Assembly (NCBI RefSeq): GCF_026672375.1
Contig: NZ_JAPPRA010000001.1
Span: 2,294,001 to 2,358,000 of the forward strand
DNA: 64,000 nt
DNA from: Caulobacter sp. SL161
GTDB lineage: Bacteria > Pseudomonadota > Alphaproteobacteria > Caulobacterales > Caulobacteraceae
Reading direction: 5' to 3'
The notes beneath the pieces are model-generated. The model saw only the letters and a program-made list of their open reading frames with translations. It had not been told where the DNA came from and ran no database searches. This document shows, piece after piece, positions 1 through 8,710 of the stretch. A program made the position numbers and the translations under genes. The number at the start of each line of letters is the position of its first letter. Within the stretch, counting starts at the first letter, position 1.

Positions 1-862
1 ATGGAGCGGGCGCGGCCATGATCCGCGAGAACTTGCCCGCCGGCCAGGAAGCCATCGCCCGCGTCCAGCGGTACAGTCCCACGGCCTCGTCCTGTCGCTT
101 CAAGCTGAAGGACCATGGGGTCGAGTTGAAGTCGCCGGCCAGGATCAGGCTCTTGCGATCGAATTTGGACGTGAGGCCAATCAGCTTGCGGGCTTGCGCC
201 TGCTGCGGTCCCGCCGGAACCGGCCACGTGTAGTGCACGCCCATGACCGTGAACGGACCTTTCGGGTCGGCCAGGGTGGCCCAGGCGACCGAGAGATAGG
301 GGCCTTCGCGGGAATCGCCGCCCCTGGCGATCATTTTCTTGCGGGAGAAGATCCAGGTGTCGCAGCGCGCGCCCTTTGCGCATGAGGCGAAGGGGTAGTT
401 CGCGCGGAGCGCTTTGACGATCAAGCGCGAGTCGCCGCCGCCTTCCTCGAGAACCACCACGTCGGCCTCCTGGGCGAGGATCCAGGCGAGGCTTTTTTCC
501 GGCGTTTGATTGCTGTGCCAGACATTGAACTGGACGACCTTGAGATCACTTTGGGCGACCGTCGCCGGCTTGAAGCGCGCGGCGGCCCAGAGTTCCGGCG
601 CCATCAGGATGGCGCATGCCAGCAGGCCGATCCCTCCGAGGGAGACCATAACCCACCGCTCCGCGCCACGGGCGCAGACGCCGCCCAGGACCACCGCCCC
701 AACAGCCATCGCCAGCCATAGCGGCGCGGCGTGGGTGAAGGCGTCCAGCCGATCGCTGAACGCGCCGCCGAGACAGACGAGGGCCATGCCAGCGCCCACC
801 AGACCGAGCATCAGCGCGGTGCCGCGGAAAAGCAGGCTGAGAAGTTGGGCGAGCAAGCGCAT
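1..862 (-). CDS. Endonuclease/exonuclease/phosphatase family membrane protein (3' end beyond window)
   Basis: Open reading frame on the minus strand starting at the ATG whose complement is 860-862 and running off the left edge without a stop. Residues 1 to about 95 form three hydrophobic segments, the first starting MRLLAQLLSLLFRG. The rest reads as an EEP-fold domain: KVVQFNVWHSN near the first metal-binding Asn, VVVLEEGG with the catalytic Glu, and LAGDFNSTPWS with the metal-binding D-x-N. Family members cleave phosphodiesters or phosphomonoesters. This architecture (membrane segments plus a periplasmic-facing EEP domain) is common in proteobacteria and its substrate is usually unknown. The shared stop and the usual final SDH motif lie outside the window, so completeness cannot be judged. 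Confidence 0.85.
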   Translation of the reverse strand, partial: MRLLAQLLSLLFRGTALMLGLVGAGMALVCLGGAFSDRLDAFTHAAPLWLAMAVGAVVLGGVCARGAERWVMVSLGGIGLLACAILMAPELWAAARFKPATVAQSDLKVVQFNVWHSNQTPEKSLAWILAQEADVVVLEEGGGDSRLIVKALRANYPFASCAKGARCDTWIFSRKKMIARGGDSREGPYLSVAWATLADPKGPFTVMGVHYTWPVPAGPQQAQARKLIGLTSKFDRKSLILAGDFNSTPWSFSLKRQDEAVGLYRWTRAMASWPAGKFSRIMAAPAP

Positions 863-903
863 GGATGGCCCTTAGCACGCCTTTGCGACGGTGAAAGAGC
901 GAT

Positions 904-1512
904 CTAGTCGCCGGCGAAATAGCTGAGGGCGATGTTGCGCAGCCGCAGGGCGCCCACGGTGAGATCGCCGCGTAGAACAGGTCGATCTGCGCCCTGCGCC
1001 TCGCCGCTCTTGGCCGCCGCGAGCGCCTCCAGGTCAAAGGCGCCGGTAAAGACGATCTCGCCAAGCTTCGGATCCTTGGCGCGATAGACCACCTCGCGCG
1101 TGTTCACGCGATAGGCTTCCGGCAGAAGGCGTATGCTGACGGTATAGTAGGTCTGCCCCAGTTCGCTGACGGCGGTGGGGCTGGTGACATTGTCGAACTC
1201 CAGGAAGATCGGGGCGTAGGTGCTGGTACGTTTGCCGCCCTCCCAAGCCGCGAAGTCGTCCAAGGCCCCGATATGCAGGGAGGAAAGTTCCCAGTCGCCC
1301 GATCGGATCGGAGTTTCGCTGAAGTAGTAGCCGAAGGCGTCCAGTTTGGGGTCATGCTGAAAGCCTGCGACGGCCGACGGAGCGGGGCCTTCCTGCGCTG
1401 GCTTGGCCGCTGATTGCGTCGCGGGCGGGGGCTTGGTCGGTTGGCTTGCCGGGTCTTCGCAGGCGGCCAGGAGCGCGAGCGGCGCCACGAACGGAACAAG
1501 CAGGCGTTTCAT
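904..1512 (-). CDS. Putative lipoprotein of unknown function
   Basis: A 202-residue protein starting MKRLLVPF with a short hydrophobic stretch and the lipobox LLAAC, so Cys17 is probably lipidated after signal peptidase II cleavage. A low-complexity Pro/Ala/Gln/Lys linker (about residues 20-50) is followed by a globular domain with no family I recognise. An upstream in-frame ATG (1548) would add 12 residues in front of a normal signal peptide, so 1512 is preferred. It is transcribed in the same direction as the partial phosphatase gene, 41 bases upstream of it, and could be co-transcribed. Function unknown; only membrane anchoring is supported. Confidence 0.75.
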   Translation of the reverse strand: MKRLLVPFVAPLALLAACEDPASQPTKPPPATQSAAKPAQEGPAPSAVAGFQHDPKLDAFGYYFSETPIRSGDWELSSLHIGALDDFAAWEGGKRTSTYAPIFLEFDNVTSPTAVSELGQTYYTVSIRLLPEAYRVNTREVVYRAKDPKLGEIVFTGAFDLEALAAAKSGEAQGADRPVLRGDLTVGALRLRNIALSYFAGD

Positions 1513-1634
1513 CACGATGGGGCCCTCAATCGTCTTCGCTGCGAGCATGCGATCTGGCGAGCGGCGTTGTCTAGCGAGCCGCGAAGACAGGCGCGTCTTG
1601 ACCTTGGGCGGCCATCATGTGCTTGAAGCCGCCC

Positions 1635-2735
1635 ATGCGACTTTCCGATTTTGATTTCGACCTTCCTGAGGACCGCATCGCGTTGCGACCCGCAGAGCCT
1701 CGCGACACAGCGCGCTTTCTGGTCGTGCGCCCTGGTCAGCCTCTTGCCGATCACGTCGTCAGCGACCTGCCGGACTTCCTTCAGTCGGGGGATGCTCTGG
1801 TGTTCAACGATACGCGGGTGATCCCCGCCCGCCTTTCCGGTCTTCGTGAAGGTCGCACGACGGGCGGCGCCGACGGCACGCCCGTGGCCGTCGAGGCCAC
1901 CTTGCACCGCCGCCTGGCGCCCGATCGTTGGAGCGCTTTCATGCGCCCCGGCAAGCGTCTGAAGGTCGGCGACCGGGTCGCGTTCGGCGGACGCGAAGAC
2001 CGCGCCGGCGAACTTGGCCGCCTGGACGCTGTGATCGCCGAGAAGCATGACGGCGGTGAAGTCGTCCTGGCGTTCGACCTTTCCGGTCCGGACCTGGATG
2101 TCGGCATCGCCCAGCATGGCGACATGCCGCTGCCGCCCTATATCGCCGCCAAGCGGGGCGAGGATGAGCGGGATCGCGCCGATTACCAGACGGTCTACGC
2201 CCGCGAGGATGGTTCTGTCGCCGCCCCGACGGCGGGGCTACACTTCACGCCCCAGCTGCTTGATCGCCTGAAGGCCAAGGGCGTTTCGCTCCACTTCGTC
2301 ACGCTGCACGTCGGGGCGGGCACCTTCCTGCCCGTCAAGACCGACGACGTGTCCGAACACAGGATGCACGCCGAGTACGGTCAGGTGACGCAAGAGATCG
2401 CCGACGCCCTGAACGCCGCGCGCGCGGCCGGCGGACGCATCGTCTGCGTCGGCACCACCTCGTTGCGGCTGCTGGAGAGCGCGACGGGCGAAGACGGGAT
2501 TGTGCGGCCGTTCGCCGACGAGACCGCGATCTTCATCACGCCGGGCTACCGGTTCCGGGCGGCTGATGTGCTGATGACAAACTTTCACCTGCCGAAGTCG
2601 ACCCTGTTCATGCTGGTCAGCGCCTTCGCCGGGACCGAGGCCATGCGCGCGGCCTATGAGCATGCGATCGCCACGGGCTACCGCTTCTATTCCTACGGCG
2701 ACAGCAGCCTGCTGTTCAAAGACGAGACCCGCTGA
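1635..2735 (+). CDS. queA: S-adenosylmethionine:tRNA ribosyltransferase-isomerase
   Basis: QueA (366 aa) transfers and isomerises the ribosyl moiety of S-adenosylmethionine onto 7-aminomethyl-7-deazaguanine in tRNA, making epoxyqueuosine. The N-terminus [19 protein letters not shown] is the family signature. Other family blocks are [24 protein letters not shown] near residue 200, [11 protein letters not shown], and the C-terminal MLVSAFAG. The start at 1635 is preferred over an ATG at 1617 because it places the conserved N-terminus correctly. It overlaps tgt by one base (TGATG), so the two queuosine genes are translationally coupled. Length is normal for the family. Confidence 0.97.
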   Translation: MRLSDFDFDLPEDRIALRPAEPRDTARFLVVRPGQPLADHVVSDLPDFLQSGDALVFNDTRVIPARLSGLREGRTTGGADGTPVAVEATLHRRLAPDRWSAFMRPGKRLKVGDRVAFGGREDRAGELGRLDAVIAEKHDGGEVVLAFDLSGPDLDVGIAQHGDMPLPPYIAAKRGEDERDRADYQTVYAREDGSVAAPTAGLHFTPQLLDRLKAKGVSLHFVTLHVGAGTFLPVKTDDVSEHRMHAEYGQVTQEIADALNAARAAGGRIVCVGTTSLRLLESATGEDGIVRPFADETAIFITPGYRFRAADVLMTNFHLPKSTLFMLVSAFAGTEAMRAAYEHAIATGYRFYSYGDSSLLFKDETR

Positions 2736-3850
2736 TGGCCGCGTTCCCCTTCGAGATCAAAGCCACGGACGGCAAGGCGCGGACCGGCGTGCTCAAGACG
2801 CCGCGCGGCGATATCCGCACGCCGGCCTTCATGCCGGTCGGCACCGCCGCGACGGTCAAGGCCATGACGGTCGACCAGGTCAAGGACACCGGCGCCGACA
2901 TCATCCTGGGCAACACCTATCACCTTATGCTCCGGCCTTCGGCCGAGCGGGTGAAGCGCCTGGGCGGGCTTCACAAGTTCATGCGCTGGGACAAGCCGAT
3001 CCTGACCGACAGCGGCGGTTTCCAGGTGATGAGCCTGTCAGGCATCAGCAAGCTGACCGAGGAGGCGGTGACCTTCTCCAGCCACGTCGACGGCTCAAAG
3101 CATGTGCTGACGCCTGAGCGTTCGATCGAAATCCAGGCCGACCTTCTGGGCAGCGACATCGTCATGCAACTGGACGAGTGCGTCGCCTGGCCGGCGGAAG
3201 AGGCGAGGGCGCGCAAGGGCATGGAGCTTTCGGCGCGCTGGGCCAAGCGTTCGAAGGACGCCTTCGGAACCCGCGACACCCAGGCCCTGTTCGGCATCCA
3301 GCAGGGCTCGACCTTCGAGGCCCTGCGCCGCGAGTCGTCCGAGCGCCTGCGCGAGATCGGCTTCGACGGCTACGCCATCGGCGGCCTGGCGGTCGGTGAG
3401 GGGCACCAGGCGATGTGCGAGGTGTTGGACTATGCGCCGGGTTTCCTACCTGAAGACCGCCCGCGCTATCTGATGGGCGTGGGCAAGCCGATCGATCTGG
3501 TCGAGGCGGTGGCCCGAGGCGTCGACATGTTCGACTGCGTGCTGCCCACGCGCTCCGGCCGTCACGGTCAGGCCTGGACCTGGGATGGTCCCATCAACCT
3601 GAAGAACGCCAAGTACGCCGAGGACGAGACGCCGCTGGATTCCGCCAGCGACTGCCCCGCCAGCCGCGACTATTCGAAGGCCTATCTGCGCCACCTCTTC
3701 AAGGCCGAGGAAATCCTCGGCCAGGTGCTGCTGTCCTGGCACAATATCGCGTTCTTCCAGGCGCTGACCGCCGCGATGCGCGCGGCCATCGCGGAGGGGC
3801 GCTTCGAGCAGTTCCGGCGCGATTTCGCCGCGCGACACCTCGGCGGTTAG
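2735..3850 (+). CDS. tgt: tRNA-guanine(34) transglycosylase
   Basis: Tgt (371 aa) exchanges guanine-34 for preQ1 in tRNAs with GUN anticodons, the step before QueA. Seen: [12 protein letters not shown] (substrate-binding Asp), GGLAVGEG, and [12 protein letters not shown] carrying the nucleophilic Asp. The zinc site is unusual. E. coli Tgt uses three cysteines (C-x-C-x2-C) and a histidine. Here the matching residues are Ser305, Cys307 and Ser310, with His336 in LLSWHN, so two cysteine ligands are serine. The reading is unambiguous (AGC GAC TGC CCC GCC AGC at 3647-3664). Everything else looks like a normal, full-length enzyme. It ends in a 4-base convergent overlap with the next gene. Confidence 0.96.
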   Translation: MAAFPFEIKATDGKARTGVLKTPRGDIRTPAFMPVGTAATVKAMTVDQVKDTGADIILGNTYHLMLRPSAERVKRLGGLHKFMRWDKPILTDSGGFQVMSLSGISKLTEEAVTFSSHVDGSKHVLTPERSIEIQADLLGSDIVMQLDECVAWPAEEARARKGMELSARWAKRSKDAFGTRDTQALFGIQQGSTFEALRRESSERLREIGFDGYAIGGLAVGEGHQAMCEVLDYAPGFLPEDRPRYLMGVGKPIDLVEAVARGVDMFDCVLPTRSGRHGQAWTWDGPINLKNAKYAEDETPLDSASDCPASRDYSKAYLRHLFKAEEILGQVLLSWHNIAFFQALTAAMRAAIAEGRFEQFRRDFAARHLGG

Positions 3851-4539
3851 TCTTCAGGGCCGTTGGGAACCCGAGGAGCTTCTTCCTTGACGATCGGGAA
3901 TCGCGGACGCCGGGGACCATAGGGGTCAGGCGGCGGCGGCATGCCGGGATCGACCACCGGCGGCGCAGTGGGAGGCTTGTGCTGAGGCGTGGCCGGCGGG
4001 GGACAGCCGCGCGCTTCGCCGAGGCCCTTCAGATAGGCCCGGCGCACAGCGCCCGAGGCTATAGCGCTTTGCACGAGCTTGTCGTGCCGTTCGGCCCCGG
4101 TCAGCTTGCGCACCCAGCCTCGCAGGGGAATCAGATCCTGGGCGGTGCTGGCGATCGCGCCCAGCGCGGCGTCACCGGCGGCCTTGCGCCCCCGATCCAT
4201 CAGATCCTCGTTTTCCTGGGGCGGGTTGCGATCGATATCCTCGCCCAGGGCGGCGTCGAGCGGCTGAACCAGGGCGATCAGCGTCCGGCAGTCCGCGCGG
4301 GCAGGGCGCTGGTAGGGATCATCCATCGCCTCCAGCAGAATGCGCGGGATCTTGGTGCGGACGATGTTCACGTCGCGCAGCGGGGCGCTGACCGCGCCGG
4401 TGATTCCTTCCTTGTTGGCCTCGGAGGTTGACTTGATCCGCTCGTCGCTTCCGGCGGCGGGGGCTTGTTGAGCGCGCGCGGAAGCGCTCGCGGCGAGCGT
4501 CGCGCCGCAAAAGGCCGCCAAAAGCAAGGTTCGACGCAT
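3847..4539 (-). CDS. Exported protein of unknown function
   Basis: A 230-residue protein with a clear Sec signal peptide ([23 protein letters not shown], cleavage near residue 23). A mostly helical middle contains a Cys in [10 protein letters not shown] and another in EARGCPPPA, possibly a disulfide pair. The C-terminal 60 residues are Pro-rich ([26 protein letters not shown]). No family recognised. It is probably periplasmic. Its stop overlaps the tgt stop by 4 bases in convergent orientation, so the two cannot share an operon. Confidence 0.75.
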   Translation of the reverse strand: MRRTLLLAAFCGATLAASASARAQQAPAAGSDERIKSTSEANKEGITGAVSAPLRDVNIVRTKIPRILLEAMDDPYQRPARADCRTLIALVQPLDAALGEDIDRNPPQENEDLMDRGRKAAGDAALGAIASTAQDLIPLRGWVRKLTGAERHDKLVQSAIASGAVRRAYLKGLGEARGCPPPATPQHKPPTAPPVVDPGMPPPPDPYGPRRPRFPIVKEEAPRVPNGPED

Positions 4540-4600
4540 GAGTCACCCTAACGCGTACACAGCTTTACCGTCATCCCACGCAAAAACGGCGAAACCGTGC

Positions 4601-4629
4601 TTGCGACGCAGGCGACCCCCGACTATGTT
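4601..4629 (+). promoter_or_regulatory. Candidate housekeeping promoter for tRNA-Lys
   Basis: TTGCGAC (4601-4607), 13 bases, then GACTATGTT (4621-4629) resembles the published Caulobacter sigma-73 consensus TTGACGS-N10-14-GCTANAWC. It lies 37 bases before the tRNA 5' end, a reasonable leader. Assigned by eye. Confidence 0.4.
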
Positions 4630-4666
4630 CCGCGCCGCTTCCACCGGTCCCCGCCGGATCGTGAGC

Positions 4667-4741
4667 GGGCCGGTAGCTCAGTGGTAGAGCATTCGACTTT
4701 TAATCGAATGGTCCTGGGTTCGAGTCCCAGCCGGCCTACCA
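4667..4741 (+). tRNA. tRNA-Lys (anticodon TTT)
   Basis: A 75-nt tRNA. The acceptor stem GGGCCGG pairs with CCGGCCT (one G-U at the top), followed by encoded ACCA (4738-4741). The D-arm is GCTCAGTGGTAGAGC. The anticodon arm TTCGA-CTTTTAA-TCGAA gives anticodon TTT, which reads AAA/AAG lysine codons. The T-arm is CTGGG-TTCGAGT-CCCAG. All stems are perfect apart from the top G-U. The 3' CCA is genome-encoded. Confidence 0.98.
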
Positions 4742-5386
4742 ACTCCCCGAATACCCAAGCAGAAACAATGCGATGGGTTGGGTTAGACACTGCGATTGCT
4801 GAAGCGCCGCCCCTTGTGCGCCGCGCTGCCCCGGCGCTGGGCGCCACGTTCTTGATGCGCGCTGAACAACGCGGAGCGCACTTGGTCTAGCGTTGTCTTC
4901 GATCAGCGACAGGTCGGGATTGACCCGACCAGCATCGCCCTCGCTCATCCCCCCAGCCGTCATCACAGGGACGGGCGGCGTCTTGGGTTGGCGCTAGTCT
5001 ATCCCCATGCCGCCTCTACGCCCGGCGACGTCTTCCGCACGGAGCCCTTCCGCGCCTCCGTGGTCCCAGGCCTAAGGCGGCGGCCATGGCTTGATCTTAT
5101 CTGTGGGGCGCGCCCTCGGGCCTGTCCGCCCTGTTCGGCGCGTTCACCGACGCGCTGAGGCGCAAGGGCCGCCCCTTGATCATGGCGATCCGGGAGCGTC
5201 ATTGTGTCGCTGATCTCGGGCGTAGTTTTTCTGTGATCGTGATGTGGCTTTTCTCGTTTGCCCGATCGACATGGTAGAGATTTAAGCGGCTCTCGCTCGA
5301 TGTCGGTGATCCCCCTCGGGGATCGTGACGTCGCCCCCATCGCGCCGCGCTGCTGGCGGTTCTGGACCCTGGACGACGATCAGACG
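4742..5386. other. 645-base gene-free stretch between tRNA-Lys and cysT
   Basis: No frame carries a convincing gene. The open frames here have poor codon composition and no recognisable motif. One plus-strand frame (about 5095-5278) reads like degraded coding sequence (SYLWGAPSGLSALFGAF onward, then a TAG stop), but it has no start or match I recognise. A short perfect hairpin sits at 5308-5324. I see no duplicate of the tRNA 3' end, so there is no direct evidence of an integrated element. Confidence 0.5.
5308..5324 (+). promoter_or_regulatory. Compact hairpin in the cysT leader region
   Basis: GATCCCC (5308-5314), 3-base loop CTC, GGGGATC (5318-5324): a perfect 7-bp stem located 62 bases before the cysT ATG. 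It has no U-tract and is not a terminator of the intrinsic type. It may be a leader structure or a palindromic operator for sulfate control. Role unproven. Confidence 0.3.
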
Positions 5387-6259
5387 ATGACCGCCGACAC
5401 CGCCGATCAGCGGCCGCCAGTTCAGACAGCGCGAAAGCCGTTTTTCCGCAAGCGGTCAGCCATACCGGGCTTCGGCCTGACCATGGGCGTGACGCTGACG
5501 ATTGTCTCCCTGCTGATCCTGATCCCTCTGAGCGCCGTGGTTCTCAAGGCCGCGCAACACTCGCCGGCCGAGTTCTGGGCAGTGGCGACGTCGGAGCGCG
5601 CCATGGCCGCCTATCGGCTGAGCTTTGGGGCGGCGTTCGTGGCGGCGGCGATCAATGGGGTGTTCGGCGTCCTCACAGCCTGGGTGCTTGTGCGTTACGA
5701 GTTCCCGTTCAAGACTCTGGTGAACGCTCTGGTCGACCTGCCTTTCGCGCTCCCGACCGCGGTTGCCGGTATCGCCCTGGCGACGCTGTATGCGCCGACG
5801 GGGTGGGTCGGACAGTTTCTCACGCCGCTGGGCGTCAAGGCGGCCTACAACCCCGTGGGGGTGGTGATCGCGCTGGTCTTCATCGGCTTGCCCTTTGTCG
5901 TGCGCACCGTCGAGCCTGTGATGCGTGACGCCGCCGCCGATGTCGAGGAGGCCGCGGCCAGCCTGGGCGCCAGCCGAATCCAGACGATCGCCCGGATCAT
6001 TCTGCCGGCGCTGGCGCCGGCTTGGCTGACGGGCTTCGCCATGGCCTTCGCGCGCGGTGTGGGCGAGTACGGCTCGGTGATCTTCATCGCCGGCAACATG
6101 CCCTACCGGTCGGAGATCGCCCCGCTGCTGATCATCATCCAGCTGGAGCAGTTCGAGTACGCGCGCGCGGCGACGATCGCAGTCGTGATGCTGGCGGTCT
6201 CGTTCCTGATGCTGCTGATCATCAACGCCATCCAGGCCTGGGCGCGGAGGTTCGACTGA
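5387..6259 (+). CDS. cysT: Sulfate/thiosulfate ABC transporter permease CysT
   Basis: One of the two inner-membrane permeases of the CysTWA sulfate importer (290 aa). After a hydrophilic N-terminus there are about six membrane segments, the first near residues 30-52 (VTLTIVSLLILIPLSAVVL). The EAA loop is seen as VEEAAASLGASRIQTIARIILP. The subsequent AFARGVGEYGSVIFIAGN block is typical of CysT/CysU. The start at 5387 was chosen over one at 5258 because the longer version adds an unlike, non-family N-terminus. It overlaps cysW by one base (TGATG). No periplasmic sulfate-binding protein gene (sbp/cysP) is adjacent. Confidence 0.93.
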   Translation: MTADTADQRPPVQTARKPFFRKRSAIPGFGLTMGVTLTIVSLLILIPLSAVVLKAAQHSPAEFWAVATSERAMAAYRLSFGAAFVAAAINGVFGVLTAWVLVRYEFPFKTLVNALVDLPFALPTAVAGIALATLYAPTGWVGQFLTPLGVKAAYNPVGVVIALVFIGLPFVVRTVEPVMRDAAADVEEAAASLGASRIQTIARIILPALAPAWLTGFAMAFARGVGEYGSVIFIAGNMPYRSEIAPLLIIIQLEQFEYARAATIAVVMLAVSFLMLLIINAIQAWARRFD

Positions 6260-7116
6260 TGGGAGCCGCAAGTTCCAAGGCGCGGGGCGCCACCGATGAT
6301 CCGGCGTGGGCCAAGATCCTGCTGATCGGCGCCGTTTTTGCCTTTCTGGCCTTGGTGCTGTTCCTGCCGCTGGTCGCGGTGTTCGCGGAGGCGCTTCGAA
6401 AGGGCCTGGACGCGGCGATCTTTGCGGCCAGTCAACCCGACGCTCTGGCGGCGGTGAAGCTGACCTTGCTGACAGCGGCCATCGCGGTTCCGTTCAACGC
6501 GGTGTTCGGACTTTGCGCAGCCTGGGCGATCGCCAAGCACGATTTCCGCGGCAAGGCCCTGCTGATCACCCTGATTGACTTGCCATTTTCGGTCTCGCCG
6601 GTAGTCGCGGGCCTGATCTATGTGCTGATCTTTGGCCTGCAGGGCTGGTTTGGCGAGTGGCTGCTCGACAACGACATCAGGATCATCTTCGCCGTGCCGG
6701 GTATCGTGCTGGCGACGGTGTTCGTGACCTTCCCCTTTGTGGCGCGCGAACTGATCCCGCTGATGCAGGAGCAGGGGACCAGCGAGGAGGAGGCGGCCAT
6801 CTCGATGGGCGCCAGCGGGCTCTACACCTTCTGGCGGGTCACCGCGCCCAACGTGCGCTGGGGGCTGCTCTATGGCGTGCTGCTGTGCAACGCCCGCGCC
6901 ATGGGCGAGTTCGGCGCGGTCTCGGTGGTCAGCGGCCACATCCGGGGCTTGACCAACACCATGCCGCTGCACGTCGAGATCCTCTACAACGAGTACGACT
7001 TTGTCGGCGCCTTCGCCGTGGCGGCGCTGCTCTGCCTTCTGGCGGTGGTGACTCTGGTGCTGAAGACGGCGCTTGAGATCGCTCAGCCGGACGTGCGTGG
7101 CCGTCGCGGACACTGA
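6259..7116 (+). CDS. cysW: Sulfate/thiosulfate ABC transporter permease CysW
   Basis: Second permease of the sulfate importer (285 aa), homologous to CysT. Six predicted membrane segments, first [21 protein letters not shown]. The EAA loop is [24 protein letters not shown]. The C-terminal block [20 protein letters not shown] is diagnostic of CysW. The ATG at 6259 overlaps the cysT stop. A much longer frame opening at 6022 is only the read-through of this frame into cysT and is not used. It forms the membrane channel together with CysT and is energised by CysA, encoded 16 bases downstream. Confidence 0.94.
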   Translation: MGAASSKARGATDDPAWAKILLIGAVFAFLALVLFLPLVAVFAEALRKGLDAAIFAASQPDALAAVKLTLLTAAIAVPFNAVFGLCAAWAIAKHDFRGKALLITLIDLPFSVSPVVAGLIYVLIFGLQGWFGEWLLDNDIRIIFAVPGIVLATVFVTFPFVARELIPLMQEQGTSEEEAAISMGASGLYTFWRVTAPNVRWGLLYGVLLCNARAMGEFGAVSVVSGHIRGLTNTMPLHVEILYNEYDFVGAFAVAALLCLLAVVTLVLKTALEIAQPDVRGRRGH

Positions 7117-7132
7117 ACGGACTACGGAACCC

Positions 7133-8152
7133 ATGACCATTGCCATCCGCTCCGTCGAAAAGCAGTTCGGGCGCTATCCGGCCTTGAACAAGGTCGATCT
7201 GGAGATCGCCGACGGCGAGCTCCTGGCCCTTCTTGGCCCTTCGGGGTCGGGGAAGACGACGCTGTTGCGCACCATCGCCGGCCTGGAGTTTCCTGACGCG
7301 GGGCAGGTGCTGTTCGATGGGCAGGATGTGACCTACGCCTCGGCTGCGGCGCGCCGGGTGGGTTTCGTCTTCCAGCAGTATGCGCTGTTCAAGCACATGA
7401 CCGTGGCCAAGAACATCGCGTTCGGCCTCGACGTGCGGAAGGGCAAGGACAAGCCGTCGAAGGCCGAGATCGCCCGCCGGGTCGAGGAGCTTTTGAAGCT
7501 GGTCGAACTCGAAGGGCTGGGCGGTCGGTACCCGTCGCAGTTGTCGGGTGGACAGCGCCAGCGTGTGGCTCTGTCGCGCGCCCTGGCGGTGCAGCCGAGC
7601 GTGCTGCTCCTGGACGAACCGTTTGGCGCTCTGGACGCCACGGTGCGCAAGTCGCTTCGCCGTGAGCTTCGCCGCGTTCATGACGCCACCGGGGTCACCA
7701 CCATCTTCGTGACGCACGACCAGGAAGAGGCGCTGGAACTGGCTGATCGCGTCGCCATCCTGAACAATGGCCGCATCGAGCAGATCGGCACGCCCGATCA
7801 GGTTCATGACGCGCCCGAAACCGCCTTCGTCTGCGGCTTTGTCGGCGAGGCGAACCGGTTTGACGGTCAAGTCAGCGGTGGGCGCTTCAACGCGGGCGCC
7901 CTGACCGTGCCGGCCTCCGCCTTGAAGGACGGTGCTGCGACGGCCTATGTCCGGCCCCATGACTTCGCGCTGGACGAAGCTGGCTTCGAGGTTCTGATCG
8001 AACGCGCGCAGGTCCAGGGCGCCCTGACCGCCGTGACCGCGTTGACTTCGGATGGCCGGCGGCTCGAGATCAGCGCTTCCCGCGCTGACGCCGACCGTTT
8101 CACCGGCGCCGTGAAGATCGTCGCGCGCAAGGCTCACGTTTACGCGACTTAA
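7133..8152 (+). CDS. cysA: Sulfate ABC transporter ATPase CysA
   Basis: ATP-binding subunit (339 aa) of the sulfate importer. Walker A GPSGSGKT at residues 35-42, Q-loop VFQQYALF near 79-86, signature LSGGQ at 137-141, Walker B LLLDEP at 158-163, and switch His in [10 protein letters not shown]. Residues 240 onward form the regulatory C-terminal domain with TOBE-like strands (YVRPHDFAL). ATG 7133 gives the usual [13 protein letters not shown] start. The frame continues upstream to 7073 inside cysW but without family similarity. It is the last gene of the cysTWA operon. Confidence 0.95.
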   Translation: MTIAIRSVEKQFGRYPALNKVDLEIADGELLALLGPSGSGKTTLLRTIAGLEFPDAGQVLFDGQDVTYASAAARRVGFVFQQYALFKHMTVAKNIAFGLDVRKGKDKPSKAEIARRVEELLKLVELEGLGGRYPSQLSGGQRQRVALSRALAVQPSVLLLDEPFGALDATVRKSLRRELRRVHDATGVTTIFVTHDQEEALELADRVAILNNGRIEQIGTPDQVHDAPETAFVCGFVGEANRFDGQVSGGRFNAGALTVPASALKDGAATAYVRPHDFALDEAGFEVLIERAQVQGALTAVTALTSDGRRLEISASRADADRFTGAVKIVARKAHVYAT

Positions 8153-8256
8153 GCATAATTCCGCTAAGTGGACCCAATGTCTGGCGCAACGTTCGCGGGA
8201 AGCCCCGAGAAGGTTACGCTATTTCCGAGAATGACTCGGCGGGGTTTGAGAAGCGG

Positions 8257-8613
8257 ATGGTCATGGTCGAGACCTCGGGCGCTGAGCGGCGCGCGCATCC
8301 CCGGATGCCGGCGGCGCGGAAAATCTACATCGTAGACGACCCGCGGTCGTGGAAGGCTTCTCTGCTGGATGTCGCCGAGAAGGGCGGGCGGATTTCCATC
8401 GCGGGCATCGCTTCACCGCCGGACACCTTCGTGTTCGTGGACGCCGGCGGTCGGCGTGTTCATCTCGCCAACGTCGTCTGGCGCTCCGGGACCGAGGTCG
8501 GGGTCCAGTTCACCGCCACCCAACGGATCGGCCCTCGCGCCGGCGGCGCCGCCGGAGCGCTTGAGATCGCGCGTCGGTTTCTCGCCACTCTGCCGGCCGA
8601 AGACGACGCCTAG
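8257..8613 (+). CDS. PilZ-like domain protein
   Basis: A 118-residue soluble protein made of little more than one PilZ-like beta-barrel. ERRAHPRMPAARKIYI carries the RxxxR motif that contacts cyclic di-GMP in the family. The second motif ([D/N]xSxxG) is only loosely kept (LLDVAEKGGRISI), so ligand binding is uncertain. The final strands are ANVVWRSGTEVGVQF, typical of PilZ. It may start at the second ATG (8263). The TAG stop is embedded in the TAGAGCGTC hairpin arm that follows. Single gene; no neighbour suggests its process. Confidence 0.75.
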   Translation: MVMVETSGAERRAHPRMPAARKIYIVDDPRSWKASLLDVAEKGGRISIAGIASPPDTFVFVDAGGRRVHLANVVWRSGTEVGVQFTATQRIGPRAGGAAGALEIARRFLATLPAEDDA

Positions 8614-8641
8614 AGCGTCTTTCGATCAGAATGACGCTCTA
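8611..8641. repeat. TAGAGCGTC inverted repeat (terminator-like)
   Basis: TAGAGCGTC (8611-8619) and GACGCTCTA (8633-8641) form a 9-bp stem with a 13-base loop, between two convergent genes. The left arm contains the stop codon of the PilZ-like gene. The TAGAGC ends are the same as those of the elements at 54449-54562 and 55053-55103. It could serve as a bidirectional transcription end. Confidence 0.55.
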
Positions 8642-8650
8642 AACTGCTGA

Positions 8651-8670
8651 ATCAACGTCTTTTTGTTGAT
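8651..8670. terminator. Small T-rich stem-loop between convergent genes
   Basis: ATCAAC (8651-8656) and GTTGAT (8665-8670) around an 8-base GTCTTTTT loop. With the preceding inverted repeat it may end transcription from the PilZ side and from the transglutaminase operon. The stem is short, so support is weak. Confidence 0.3.
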
Positions 8671-8710
8671 CTGATTAAGCTGGCTGGATCCGCCAGGACT
8701 CCGGAGGCGG

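Noticed and set aside
4667..4741. tRNA-Lys as an attachment site of an integrated element
   Set aside because: No second copy of the tRNA 3' end and no integrase gene in the window.
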